Source: Halobacteriovoraceae bacterium
GTDB taxonomy: Bacteria > Bdellovibrionota > Bacteriovoracia > Bacteriovoracales > Bacteriovoracaceae
NCBI GenBank assembly: GCA_002718735.1
Contig: PBFR01000022.1
Location: 26,775-90,774 of the forward strand
DNA length: 64,000 nt
Direction: 5' to 3'
Part shown: positions 33,645 to 42,372 of the stretch, one piece after another
Layout: every line of letters begins with the position of its first letter
Position numbering within the stretch: position 1 is the stretch's first letter
Translations under genes and position numbers: made by a program
Notes under the pieces: generated by a model
What the model was told of the DNA's origin: nothing
Databases searched by the model: none
Seen by the model: only the letters and a program-made list of their open reading frames with translations

Positions 33645-35225
33645 TTATAGTTTTGCAAGTTTGTTTTTGGATTTATGCCTTTCAACCCTATCAGGTCTTT
33701 TATTTTCTTGAGGCTCGTCCAAGGCATCTTCTTCAGGTTCAATTTCAGCAATTGTCTTTGGATCTCCCAAATCAAAAGAGTCATTACTCCACTCTTCTAT
33801 TCCATTATCAATGATATGGTTAACTAGTTTTCTTAATGTATTGTACTCATAACTTTCCACTCCGCAAATTAGCCCCATGTAGTGATGCCCATGTATATTT
33901 GGACTTAATTTCTTTAAACTTGGGACTATGACTGCATATAGATCAAGAGGCACTGACACTTTTACAACCGAATAATAAGGAAGCTCCTCAGTGGTCATAA
34001 AAGTGATTTCATTTTCGGTAAGGCTTGTGATCTGAGCATCCAAGGGAAAGTATGCCTTTAGCCTTTGGTCTTTTGTTTTAAACCTAAGAATATCTTGTCC
34101 CTTTTTTACGGCCTGCATTCTTTCAACCATCCCGTGTCCAAGACGCTCATCGATATCATAAGTCGTTGCAATAAGATTACCTCTTCCATACAACTTTCTT
34201 AAGGCATCAGTTGATGAAGGGTGACCAAAGACAGCTACAATACTTGGATTGAGAACTCTCTCATAGCTCATCTGAATAAGCATTCTTTCCAAGTCGTGAA
34301 ATGACTGTTCATCTTCCATTTGGAAGAATACCAAGTCTGGAGCAATCTTTATCATCTCCTGATTATCCTCTTCGAACTCCTCAATCAAATGAAAGTCGAT
34401 ATCGGGATATTCATTTGCCATACTCGAGAGCAAATTTCCAAGCCCCCTTCTTTTCCCATAAATTAGAACAGATCCTTTTCTCTCAATAAAGGAGTCCTGG
34501 TTCATTCCAATCCAAGAAGTAAAAGTATCTTCAAACATGGCATTTTCATCAGCTTTCCAACCGCTTGCAAACTCAATTTGTAGGTGAGCTGAATAAAGGG
34601 TGTTAAACCTAGCGCCCATGTCATATTCATCAGCTAGTGAAAACTTGGTGGCAATGAAGTCCTCAAAGAGATCAAGCTCCATCTCTACTTCCTCATTCAA
34701 GGATTTAAAGTCCTTATCTACTAAAAATGAGTTAGTTGTAAACTCACTGATATAACCTAAAGACTTTGGTCTGAATGGGAGTTTAAACCCTTTGGCAAGA
34801 GCATAGTCTAGACATGGTGATGCGTCCTCATAGGCAATATAGAAGAGAGAGTTTAAGGCCTGAACATCATCGCCACCTTTGATATAGGCGTAATTAAGGG
34901 CAAGACCAAATAGAACTTCGCTCTCTTTGATTTGTTTCTTGTTATTAAAGATTCCTCCCACTGCCACAGAGGCCTTAGTCTTCCACCTTTTAAAGATAGT
35001 CAAACGCTGCATAAACTGGATTGGATCTTCCACTTCGCAGAAGTCCATGATTACAAGAGCATCTAACTCACTTTCCAAGACTCCTAAGCACTCTTGTCCT
35101 GATGCAACCTGCCGACAATCATAAGTTGTAAAATTATCATCCCTCTCCTTAAAGTAGGAGCATATCAATAAAAATATATCTCTTTGATCCCCAACATATA
35201 GGATGATTCTAGTAGATTTGCTCAT
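33645..35225 (-). CDS. Double receiver-like, PilZ-like signalling protein
   Basis: A 526-residue protein. The N-terminal 125 residues have receiver-like strands (IILYVGDQRD, ALVIMDFCE). A helical middle and a second alpha/beta block around 245-370 (SVLIYGKRRG, LVFFQMEDE, SIVAVFGHP) follow. The segment at about 385-470 (YFPLDAQITSLTENEITFMT, then HYMGLICG) is PilZ-like by pattern but lacks a clear RxxxR c-di-GMP motif. The acidic-then-basic tail (residues 490-526) is probably disordered. It starts in an ATGA overlap with the HD-GYP fragment upstream, so it depends on translation through that broken gene. Confidence 0.6.
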   Translation of the reverse strand: MSKSTRIILYVGDQRDIFLLICSYFKERDDNFTTYDCRQVASGQECLGVLESELDALVIMDFCEVEDPIQFMQRLTIFKRWKTKASVAVGGIFNNKKQIKESEVLFGLALNYAYIKGGDDVQALNSLFYIAYEDASPCLDYALAKGFKLPFRPKSLGYISEFTTNSFLVDKDFKSLNEEVEMELDLFEDFIATKFSLADEYDMGARFNTLYSAHLQIEFASGWKADENAMFEDTFTSWIGMNQDSFIERKGSVLIYGKRRGLGNLLSSMANEYPDIDFHLIEEFEEDNQEMIKIAPDLVFFQMEDEQSFHDLERMLIQMSYERVLNPSIVAVFGHPSSTDALRKLYGRGNLIATTYDIDERLGHGMVERMQAVKKGQDILRFKTKDQRLKAYFPLDAQITSLTENEITFMTTEELPYYSVVKVSVPLDLYAVIVPSLKKLSPNIHGHHYMGLICGVESYEYNTLRKLVNHIIDNGIEEWSNDSFDLGDPKTIAEIEPEEDALDEPQENKRPDRVERHKSKNKLAKL

Positions 35226-35737
35226 GCTGCCTCTTCTTCTTTGAAGCAGTTAATAAATGCTCGAACAATGTCTGGGTCGTAGCCAAAGATTTCAGACTTG
35301 TCTTCAACCATCTTGGTAATGATTCCATATGGTGATAATCCAAGACTAATTGAAAGGTCGGCCATACAGTTTGCAAACCCCACAACCTTTGCAGGTGGAT
35401 AAATCTTGTTTCCCGCCAATCCCTGAGGATAGCCTTCTCCATTAACTAGTTCATGATGTTGAAACACTGTTTGCTTTACCGCTTGATCAATCTCAGGCAC
35501 CTGATCTAGCAATTCCAGTCCATATTGTGGGTGTTTCTGGTATTCCAGCAACTCCTTTTCATTTAGTTCAGCACCTTTTTTGCTTCTCAAAAACTTTGGA
35601 AACTTCAACTTCCCCAAGTCATGAAGCATAGCACCCATCAAAATCTTATGACGAGAATGATCGCTTACCCAATTTAGTCTTTTTAAAATTGCATCAGTAT
35701 AAATCATCGTCAGTTTTAAGTTTTGGCATCGACTCAA
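35222..35737 (-). CDS. HD-GYP domain fragment (3' part of a broken gene)
   Basis: A 171-residue frame opening at TTG 35737, with the next ATG at 35707. It has HDLGK, HPQYG, QHHELVNGEGYP and the tail of a canonical HD-GYP phosphodiesterase, but lacks the first metal His and everything before it. Only 12 residues separate the first His here from HD, instead of about 30. The missing upstream coding is found in another frame (see the pseudogene entry). A product from this frame alone should not bind the metal pair normally. Confidence 0.6.
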   Translation of the reverse strand: MSRCQNLKLTMIYTDAILKRLNWVSDHSRHKILMGAMLHDLGKLKFPKFLRSKKGAELNEKELLEYQKHPQYGLELLDQVPEIDQAVKQTVFQHHELVNGEGYPQGLAGNKIYPPAKVVGFANCMADLSISLGLSPYGIITKMVEDKSEIFGYDPDIVRAFINCFKEEEAA

Positions 35738-35914
35738 CAGTCTGATGAATGCTTTCGCAAACGCCGATGCTCTCTTTCAATGTGGCCTCATCCATTCCCT
35801 TTGTATAAATCTCTTGAACCATAAAGTTTGTCAGATTCTGAGTGAATTTCAATTTGGTTTTTGAACTAACATTCTCTCTAGAAGCAAGCCTTGCAATGAG
35901 GTCGTTTAAAAAAT

Positions 35915-36550
35915 TTATGTAAACTTTTCTATCTTGGGTCTTAAAGTAAAGTGGGTCACATTTTTACGCAATCTATAATTATCGAGTCTTTCCTGCTCTA
36001 AAGATTCTCCGCGATTTAAAATTTTCAAGTACTTATTTTTTGAAAGTCTAATAAAGACATCGAAGATGGCCAGGTCCCCACAAAAGAACTCCTCAATCTT
36101 CATAGAAGTAAACTGGTCATCGAATGCGGAGATTTCCTCCTCAGTGAAACTCTCATTCTGTTCGACATCCTTCCAGCTTTGTCTGTCAAAGAAACCTTTA
36201 ATCTCTCTTTCAAGCTTGTCTAGAGAAAATGGTCTAGTCATTACAGTTGAGACACCGAGCTTTTTCAGATTTCCTTTACTTAAAAGTGACTCTTCAAAAA
36301 GACGCTCAGACTTTGCAACCAGAATAATTTTAGTTTTGATATTTTTAAATCTAATGAACTTAACCACTTCGAGAGCACTAAATGAAGACAGCTCTATATC
36401 CACGATGGTTACACTTTGTTCAGACTCAACTAGAAAGCGTTGTGCCTCACGGCCATTATGAACCAGAGAGGTCTCATAACTCCTTTCTTCAAGGCCGTCT
36501 CTTAATTCACGGCCGACTTTATTGTCTGGTTCACATACCAAAATCTTCAT
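35915..36550 (-). CDS. Receiver-domain fragment (5' part of a broken gene)
   Basis: A 211-residue open frame. Residues 1-118 form a receiver domain (ILVCEPDN, the acceptor Asp in VTIVDIELSS, IILVAKSE, VMTRPFSLDKL); the usual Lys-Pro is Arg-Pro here. A linker follows. The last 20 or so residues are out-of-frame coding after the frameshift near 35964. The receiver part could still be made and be stable. GGAG lies 4 bases before the ATG, and a sigma-28-like promoter is 21 bases upstream. Confidence 0.65.
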   Translation of the reverse strand: MKILVCEPDNKVGRELRDGLEERSYETSLVHNGREAQRFLVESEQSVTIVDIELSSFSALEVVKFIRFKNIKTKIILVAKSERLFEESLLSKGNLKKLGVSTVMTRPFSLDKLEREIKGFFDRQSWKDVEQNESFTEEEISAFDDQFTSMKIEEFFCGDLAIFDVFIRLSKNKYLKILNRGESLEQERLDNYRLRKNVTHFTLRPKIEKFT

Positions 36551-36571
36551 TCAACTCCACGCTCTAAACTC

Positions 36572-36599
36572 TAATCGATAGGGAATTAATTAAAGTTAA
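36572..36599 (-). promoter_or_regulatory. Sigma-28-like promoter of the receiver/PilZ operon
   Basis: Minus strand: TTAA (36599-36596), 15 bases, TATCGATTA (36580-36572). It drives the broken receiver gene and probably the two genes after it. Confidence 0.42.
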
Positions 36600-36736
36600 T
36601 TTTTCTTAACATCTTTAATTCAAGTAAATGTATCACGATGGTTTCAAAAACATTTGAGATCATGGCCCAAGGTCCACATAAGAGACTAAAAATGTAAGAC
36701 TTTAGTAGTTTAGAGAATAAATAAAGACTATAGGAT

Positions 36737-36763
36737 GGGGCAAAGGTTTTCTACCTCTGCCCC
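36737..36763 (-). terminator. Probable terminator hairpin after pepP
   Basis: GGGGCA-A-AGG / CCT-C-TGCCCC with a 7-base loop, 23 bases beyond the pepP stop, flanked by TATAGG/CCTATA-like ends. The U tract on the minus strand is poor. Confidence 0.4.
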
Positions 36764-36785
36764 TATAACTGGCAATTTTACTTGG

Positions 36786-38537
36786 CTACTGAAAACTTGT
36801 GCCTCTTCTTGAGCACTCTGCTTCATACTCATTCAACCACATTCTCTCATCATCATTCAGAAGATTATGCTCAATAAGCGCTGGCTCAAAGCCAATATAA
36901 ACAAGAGGTCTAAATCTTAAATAGCCTTCATGCTCAGGATGTTTTTCAACATATGCGATGTTTTCCAATCTCACACCGCCAAAACCTGGCACATAGATAC
37001 CTGGTTCGATTGAGACCACTTGTCCTTCCTTCATCGGAACATCAGAAGCAGGTGAAATCCTTGCTCCCCCTTCGTGGACGTGAATACCTACACCATGTCC
37101 TGTGCCATGACGAAAATCATAGCCCGCTCTATAAAGAGGAAGTCTTGCAAATCCATCGACGACTTTCCCAGGTGTACCTTCAGGAAATATAGAAGACTGA
37201 CAGTTAAGAGTTCCCTTTAAAACCAAAGTATAGATTTTTTTGAACTCATCATTCCCGTCTTTATCAGAGGCCATAAATGTTCTTGTTGTATCCGTTGCAA
37301 AACCGCCTTCAAAGTAACCGCCACTATCCAATAGAACCATGTCATCCTCTTTTAAGATGACGTCATCTTTTGGCTCGCTATAGTGAATGATTGAGCCATT
37401 TGCCCCAGCACCAGCAATAGTGCCAAAACTTTGCTCCACTGCACCTTGTTCTTGGTATTTAATGGTCGTTTGCTTGTACAAGTCCAACTCAGAAACTTTC
37501 TCGCCGGCCTTCAGACTTTCCTTAACCCATTTAATCGTATTGTAGATCGCCTTGTCAGCTCTTCTAAATCCATCCTCCATGTGTGCTAATTCTTCAGGGT
37601 CTTTTATTGAGTGAAACTCTACCAGACCACCTGAGGACTCTGCTAATCTCTCAGATCCAAAAACTTTATTTAGCATATTGAAATCTAGTACGTTCAGCAT
37701 ACCTGGATCGATGTCCACGCTTTGAAGTCCGTATTGATCTTGAATTTCTTGCAGTTTTTCCTCTACCTTTTCAGGCTCCATTTGGAAGAACTCACAAGCT
37801 GTATTCTCTTTAACCGAGTCATCTAGGGGTGTGCTTTTATCAACAAAAACAAAAACTTTGTCATGAGTGGCAAGAGCTTTCCCTAGAAAGCTGGATAAGT
37901 TTGGAAGATGGTAGCCTCTTGAGTTGGTAATCCATGCTAATGAGTCAATTGCGCTGACAAAGTAAGCATGCTTGCTACTCTTCACTGCTCTTTCTAATTT
38001 TTGTTTTGTATCACTCCCTCTAAATTCTTTTGGAATGTGCTTGATTGGAGCAAGCTCAGGCATCTTTGCAAAGTCAACTAGTGTTGAAAGCTCTTGAGCA
38101 AAGTATCCATGTAGAGGACATCTTTTTTCCAACTCTTGGAAAAATTTTAAACTTGTCCTATCTCCTTCATATCCCATTTTCTTTGGAGCAAGCTTCTCTA
38201 GATCTTCTAATAGCTCTGTTCCAAGACCTTTATTTGCTCTAACCTTAACGACTTCCACAACGTTTGCATCAACTTGAATATCAGCTTGCTCCCAGTACCT
38301 TCCATCAACATAAAGTTTAACACGCCCTTTCAATGGTACGAGAACTTCAGCAACTGAACCGCTAAAATTAGTGAAATAAAATCTATGGCAATTTTCCATT
38401 GGAACATATTCGTTTAAATAAGGGTCAAAGCTTGAAACATAAAATGCTTCGAGACCTTCTTTGGCCATAAAACCCTTAAGCTTTTCAACGTTTTGCGCCA
38501 CTTCGCTTTGAGTCAATTTAAATGCAGATTTACCCAT
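36786..38537 (-). CDS. pepP: Xaa-Pro aminopeptidase (M24B)
   Basis: A 583-residue metallopeptidase of the long, eukaryote-like (XPNPEP1-type) aminopeptidase P form. It has two creatinase-like N-terminal domains (residues 1-310) and a pita-bread catalytic domain. Metal ligands are visible in LLDSGG, TDTTRTF, HGTGHGVGIHVHEG, SIEPGIY and RLENI. It removes N-terminal residues before proline. GGGAG precedes the ATG. It is divergent from the tryptophan dioxygenase gene across a 96-base gap. Confidence 0.93.
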   Translation of the reverse strand: MGKSAFKLTQSEVAQNVEKLKGFMAKEGLEAFYVSSFDPYLNEYVPMENCHRFYFTNFSGSVAEVLVPLKGRVKLYVDGRYWEQADIQVDANVVEVVKVRANKGLGTELLEDLEKLAPKKMGYEGDRTSLKFFQELEKRCPLHGYFAQELSTLVDFAKMPELAPIKHIPKEFRGSDTKQKLERAVKSSKHAYFVSAIDSLAWITNSRGYHLPNLSSFLGKALATHDKVFVFVDKSTPLDDSVKENTACEFFQMEPEKVEEKLQEIQDQYGLQSVDIDPGMLNVLDFNMLNKVFGSERLAESSGGLVEFHSIKDPEELAHMEDGFRRADKAIYNTIKWVKESLKAGEKVSELDLYKQTTIKYQEQGAVEQSFGTIAGAGANGSIIHYSEPKDDVILKEDDMVLLDSGGYFEGGFATDTTRTFMASDKDGNDEFKKIYTLVLKGTLNCQSSIFPEGTPGKVVDGFARLPLYRAGYDFRHGTGHGVGIHVHEGGARISPASDVPMKEGQVVSIEPGIYVPGFGGVRLENIAYVEKHPEHEGYLRFRPLVYIGFEPALIEHNLLNDDERMWLNEYEAECSRRGTSFQ

Positions 38538-38633
38538 ATTTACTCCCTTGTTTACCTAAATTACTTACAACATTATTCGACAAATTAAAAGCAAAGAGCT
38601 AGTTTACAACTTCCAGAGACACAGAGGGAGTTT

Positions 38634-39719
38634 ATGAAATACGATCCAATCTATTACAGTGATTATCTGCGCTTAGACAAATTGCTAGAGGCGCAAGAGC
38701 CTGTTAGCGAGAAGCATAACAGGCCTGCCCACGACGAAACTCTTTTCATTATAATTCATCAGGCATATGAGTTGTGGTTTAAACAAATCCTACACGAAGT
38801 AGACTCAGTTCATAAACTTTTTGGCAATGCGCGAATGGACCCAAGAGACTTAAGTGTAATTGTTCACAGACTAAATAGAGTTACAGAAATACAAAGAATT
38901 TTAAACGACCAAATCAATGTAATGGAAACCATGGGACCACTAGATTTCATGGAGTTTAGAGATTATCTCGTTCCTGCCAGTGGTTTTCAGAGTATCCAAT
39001 TTAGGATGATTGAATTAAAGCTTGGCCTTAGACAAGAGTTTAGACTTCAGATGGCGAAAGAATTCTTCAACTCAAGATTAAAGGAAGAGGACAAAAACAA
39101 AATGAACAAGCTTGAGGAGGAAACAACCCTTCTTGAGCTTATCGACACTTGGCTTACTAGAATGCCATTTGGAAAATCTGCGAATTACAACTTCTGGGAG
39201 CAATATAAACAAGCTGTAGACGAGATGCTAAATCAAGACCGAAAAATTATTGAAAGCAATAGAACTCTCCACCCTAAGCAAGTTGAAATGGAACTTAAAA
39301 ACCTTGATGCTACCAAGGAAACATTTGAAATCCTCTTTGATGAAACAAGGTACAACAAACTTAAAGACGAAGGTAAAGTTCGCATCTCGCGAGAAGCAAA
39401 ACTTTCTGCAATATTTATCCGCCTCTATGCTGAGGAGCCAATACTTCAGCTGCCAAACAATCTTCTCGATTGTTTAATTGGCATTGATGAGCTTTTCACA
39501 ACATGGAGATATCGTCACGCAATCATGGTGCATAGAATGCTTGGTACTAAGATTGGAACCGGGGGATCAAGTGGACATGACTATCTTAAGAAAAGTACTG
39601 AAAGAAATCGCGTTTTCACCGACTTCTTTGACATGGCCACATACCTAATTCCTAGAGAGCACATGCCAAAGCTACCAGATGACGAAAGGCAAAAGCTTGG
39701 ATTTGTTTACGGAGACTAA
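38634..39719 (+). CDS. kynA: Tryptophan 2,3-dioxygenase
   Basis: A 361-residue haem enzyme opening the indole ring of tryptophan to N-formylkynurenine. The N-terminal DETLFIIIHQAYELWFKQILHE segment holds the distal His. The C-terminal HRMLGTKIGTGGSSGHDYL carries the proximal haem His and the tryptophan-carboxylate GTGGS loop. Its length is closer to eukaryotic and myxobacterial forms than to the roughly 280-residue proteobacterial form. GGGAG lies 5 bases before the ATG. The next gene follows after 2 bases. Confidence 0.93.
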   Translation: MKYDPIYYSDYLRLDKLLEAQEPVSEKHNRPAHDETLFIIIHQAYELWFKQILHEVDSVHKLFGNARMDPRDLSVIVHRLNRVTEIQRILNDQINVMETMGPLDFMEFRDYLVPASGFQSIQFRMIELKLGLRQEFRLQMAKEFFNSRLKEEDKNKMNKLEEETTLLELIDTWLTRMPFGKSANYNFWEQYKQAVDEMLNQDRKIIESNRTLHPKQVEMELKNLDATKETFEILFDETRYNKLKDEGKVRISREAKLSAIFIRLYAEEPILQLPNNLLDCLIGIDELFTTWRYRHAIMVHRMLGTKIGTGGSSGHDYLKKSTERNRVFTDFFDMATYLIPREHMPKLPDDERQKLGFVYGD

Positions 39720-39721
39720 AA

Positions 39722-40858
39722 GTGTTTAAGAAGTACTACACTGAATTTTTAGCGGCCAATAACTATATCCACATGGCGGCCCACTCTCACCACTACTGGC
39801 CAGATATTACAAAGCAAGCAACGCTTGATTATTGGAGAGACTCTCGAAACCTTGTTGATGCAAAGTGGGAAAAGATCATGGGAGAAGTTGTACCTAAGTC
39901 CCAAGAGTTAATTTCAAAAATCTTGAACCTTAAAAATCCAAAGCAAATCGCATTTGCTTCAAACACTCATGAACTTTTTGCAAGACTTCTGAGCTGTTTC
40001 CCTCAAAGCGACTTAAAGATTCTTACAACTGACTGCGAGTTTCACTCGGCCTCAAGACAATTAAAAAGGTACAACGAAGAGCCGGGAGTAAGTGTAAACT
40101 TCACACCAGCACAAAGCGAAGAATTTCAAGAGAACTTTCTCAAGGAGGTCTCTGAAGGAGCTTATGATTTAATTTGCTTGTCTCAGGTGTTTTTTAATTC
40201 GGGCAAAATTTTGGACATGGGCTTTATAGAAAAAATTATTGAGAATAAAGCGAGTAATACAGTTTTAGTTCTTGATGGCTATCATGGATTTTGTGCAGTC
40301 CCCACAGACCTTTCAAATGTGGAGAATGATCTTTTCTACATGGCGGGGGCATACAAATATGCTCAAGGAGGAGAAGGAATGTGTTTCATGACCATTCCCG
40401 AGGGCTGTAACCTGAGACCGTTAAACACGGGCTGGTTTGCAAGCTTTGAGACTCTTGAAAGGAAGACTGATAATGTTGAATATGCACACGACGCTCAAAG
40501 ATTTGCAGGCTCCACACGAGACTTCTGCGCCCATTATAGATTTAATGCTGTTTGGGAGCAGTTTTTAAAAGATAAAGTTACAGTGGACATTCTCCATGCG
40601 CACATTCAGGAGCTACAAAGCTTCTTCCTAGAAGGTCTTGATTATAACTTTACGAATACAGACCTAAATACCCAGGGTCACTTTCTAACAATCGAATGTG
40701 AATCTGAGTCCCATGCAAAGAAGCTCTATGAAGGGCTAAAGAGCAGTGGTGTTCTAACAGATTATAGAGCGAATAAACTTCGATTTGGTTTTGGTGCATA
40801 TCTTGATAAGCAAGACGTACAATTTGTTAAGAAAACTTTAAAATTAAAACTTAAGTGA
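39722..40858 (+). CDS. Kynureninase-like PLP enzyme
   Basis: A 378-residue class V aminotransferase-fold protein starting at GTG. HMAAHSHHYWPD near the N-terminus, VLVLDGYHGFCAVPTD (Asp contacting PLP) and MAGAYKYAQGGEG (probable Schiff-base Lys) match kynureninase and kynureninase-like proteins. The position right after tryptophan dioxygenase argues for cleavage of kynurenine to anthranilate and alanine. A formamidase is not present nearby. A different class V activity remains possible. Confidence 0.72.
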   Translation: MFKKYYTEFLAANNYIHMAAHSHHYWPDITKQATLDYWRDSRNLVDAKWEKIMGEVVPKSQELISKILNLKNPKQIAFASNTHELFARLLSCFPQSDLKILTTDCEFHSASRQLKRYNEEPGVSVNFTPAQSEEFQENFLKEVSEGAYDLICLSQVFFNSGKILDMGFIEKIIENKASNTVLVLDGYHGFCAVPTDLSNVENDLFYMAGAYKYAQGGEGMCFMTIPEGCNLRPLNTGWFASFETLERKTDNVEYAHDAQRFAGSTRDFCAHYRFNAVWEQFLKDKVTVDILHAHIQELQSFFLEGLDYNFTNTDLNTQGHFLTIECESESHAKKLYEGLKSSGVLTDYRANKLRFGFGAYLDKQDVQFVKKTLKLKLK

Positions 40859-40885
40859 ATTTTCTCTTAAGATTTGGTGAAAGTC

Positions 40886-40913
40886 TTAAGTTTTCAAAAG
40901 AAATTTCCGATAG
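40886..40913 (+). promoter_or_regulatory. Sigma-28-like promoter of a 45-residue membrane peptide
   Basis: TTAA (40886-40889), 15 bases, TTCCGATAG (40905-40913). It is well placed for the small gene at 40957 and argues against the longer frame that starts at 40855. Confidence 0.5.
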
Positions 40914-40956
40914 AAATTATTGTCAACCAAAAATGTTTTCTATAGGAAGTTACAAA

Positions 40957-41094
40957 ATGGGCGTTAAGATTAGTTCCCTTATTTTATTAATTCTCGGAAT
41001 CTTTATTGCCAAGATTTCCTTTGAAAACTTCAACCAAGCAATTGCAAGCTCACCTGACAAATCACAGACTAGAACGACTGCAAGTTCCCGCTAA
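40957..41094 (+). CDS. Single-pass membrane mini-protein
   Basis: A 45-residue peptide (MGVKISSLILLILGIFIAKI at its start) with one membrane span, followed by a polar tail rich in Ser/Thr. ATAGGAAG lies 8 bases before the ATG and a sigma-28-like promoter 44 bases upstream. A longer in-frame GTG start at 40855 would overlap the kynureninase-like stop but puts the promoter inside the gene. Function unknown. The stop overlaps murD's stop in a shared CTAA. Confidence 0.55.
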   Translation: MGVKISSLILLILGIFIAKISFENFNQAIASSPDKSQTRTTASSR

Positions 41095-42350
41095 AGATCT
41101 TGCGCAAGGGAATTAAACCTCTTTGCCCGCTCCTCGTAGTTCTTAAATAAATCAAAAGATGGAAATGCGGGGGAAAAAAGCAGCACCCCTTCAAGTTTAG
41201 TGGCCTTTAAGCTTTCGAATAATTCTTCCAAATTACCAAATGTCTTTACCGAATGTGTTGAAAGTGACTCTGCAATATATTCCTTTGCCTCACCAAAAGC
41301 ATAAACACCTGCAAGCTCTCTTCTAGATAGCTCAGAGAAGTCCATACTCTTATCCCTAAGCTTTCCCCCAAGGACAAGATGTATTTCTCTTCCTTTCAGG
41401 GAGTCAACTGCGGCCAGTGTGGAGGCCATATTAGTACTTTTGCCGTCGTTGTATATTTCAAGTTTATCTTTAGTAACTATGTGTTGAATTCGGTATTCAA
41501 CACCGCCAAATGAGTCAATATACAATTGTGTGGCCTCATCAACCTTTTCTTCGTTCTGAATGATTTCAAGGGCACACAGGTAAGCACAGTAGAGATTCTC
41601 TTTATTATGTTCTCCAACCATTTTGGTTTTTGAGTAATCAAAGCTATCAAGTGCCTTGATGCTTTTTTTCCTACAAGGAAGATTTAGTCCATAGAAAGCT
41701 TTATTTACGAAGGCTATGTCTTCTTGGGTCATGTTCTGAAATAGCTTTAGCTTTGCATCCCTATATAAGTCATGTGAGTCATACCTTTCAGCATGAGAGG
41801 GACTAATATTTGTTAGAATCGCGATTCGAGGTGCGAACGATTTAATATTTTCAAGCTGAAAACTTGAGACTTCAATTACTGCCCAATCGTATTTATCAGT
41901 GGAGCAAAGGATCTCACTATAAGGAATCCCAATATTGCCTCCCAAAAACACTTTCTTTCCCAAAGAGCTAAGAAGCTCAAAAACCATTGTCGCCGTAGTC
42001 GTCTTACCGTTGGTTCCTGTGATTGCCACGACAGGAATATCCGAACAACGAAAAGCGTATTCAATTTCTGAAATAATCTCAACCTTGTTATCCCTTGCCT
42101 TAGCTAATGCTGGGTGTGTGTACGGAATGCCAGGGGATTTAACTATGACATCCATCTCCCCCAATAAGGACTTGGAGTCATCTTCGTTATAGCAGTGCTG
42201 CTCGCCAATAAGTTGTGCTACTTCTTCATAATGCTCCCAAGTTTGGGGTTCTCCCCTATTCACGGCATAGCATTCATAGTCGCCTTTGGAGCTTTGATGT
42301 CTGAGAGCGGACATGCCCGAGCGGGCAAGCCCAAAAATGGCCATTTTCAT
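41091..42350 (-). CDS. murD: UDP-N-acetylmuramoylalanine--D-glutamate ligase
   Basis: A 419-residue cytoplasmic Mur ligase adding D-Glu to UDP-MurNAc-L-Ala. It has an N-terminal Rossmann-like FGLARSGMSA, VKSPGIP, the ATP site ITGTNGKTTTA, EVSSFQLE and LTNISPSHAERYDSHDLY. A C-terminal domain with NDGKSTNMAST follows. ATG 42350 matches the usual start of the family; the frame is open back to 42401 but would then cross into the divergent gene. A TATTAT box lies six bases before the ATG, so the transcript is probably leaderless. Confidence 0.92.
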   Translation of the reverse strand: MKMAIFGLARSGMSALRHQSSKGDYECYAVNRGEPQTWEHYEEVAQLIGEQHCYNEDDSKSLLGEMDVIVKSPGIPYTHPALAKARDNKVEIISEIEYAFRCSDIPVVAITGTNGKTTTATMVFELLSSLGKKVFLGGNIGIPYSEILCSTDKYDWAVIEVSSFQLENIKSFAPRIAILTNISPSHAERYDSHDLYRDAKLKLFQNMTQEDIAFVNKAFYGLNLPCRKKSIKALDSFDYSKTKMVGEHNKENLYCAYLCALEIIQNEEKVDEATQLYIDSFGGVEYRIQHIVTKDKLEIYNDGKSTNMASTLAAVDSLKGREIHLVLGGKLRDKSMDFSELSRRELAGVYAFGEAKEYIAESLSTHSVKTFGNLEELFESLKATKLEGVLLFSPAFPSFDLFKNYEERAKRFNSLAQDL

Positions 42351-42356
42351 GGATTG

Positions 42357-42366
42357 ATAATATAAC
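42357..42366. promoter_or_regulatory. Overlapping back-to-back -10 boxes (bidirectional promoter)
   Basis: Minus-strand TATTAT (42362-42357) for murD and plus-strand TATAAC (42361-42366) for the methyltransferase overlap. Each ends exactly six bases before its ATG (42350 and 42373). TTTCCA lies 17 bases upstream of the murD box; the plus-strand -35 (TGGCCA) is weak. Confidence 0.5.
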
Positions 42367-42372
42367 GCGTCT

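Larger units (their letters stand above)
35222..36550 (-). pseudogene. Receiver + HD-GYP gene broken by two frameshifts
   Basis: Three frames in line reconstruct one protein like that at 241-1599. Frame A (36550 down) is a receiver domain. At the A5 run near 35964 the frame should shift by one base: frame B then reads DPLYFKTQDRKVYINFLNDL and continues as a helical linker to PKLKTDDDLY, before a TGA near 35697. Frame C carries HDLGK and HHE...GEGYP. Compared with the intact homologue, about 18 residues containing the first catalytic His are missing at the B/C junction. I infer a one-base deletion plus a larger deletion; sequencing error could explain the first but hardly the second. Confidence 0.65.

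Noticed and set aside
36737..36763. A second independent small RNA gene in the 36551-36785 gap
   Set aside because: Only one hairpin and no convincing promoter; it fits better as the pepP terminator.
40855..41094. A 79-residue frame starting at GTG in the end of the kynureninase-like gene
   Set aside because: A promoter and a ribosome binding site inside it point to the shorter 45-residue product from 40957.
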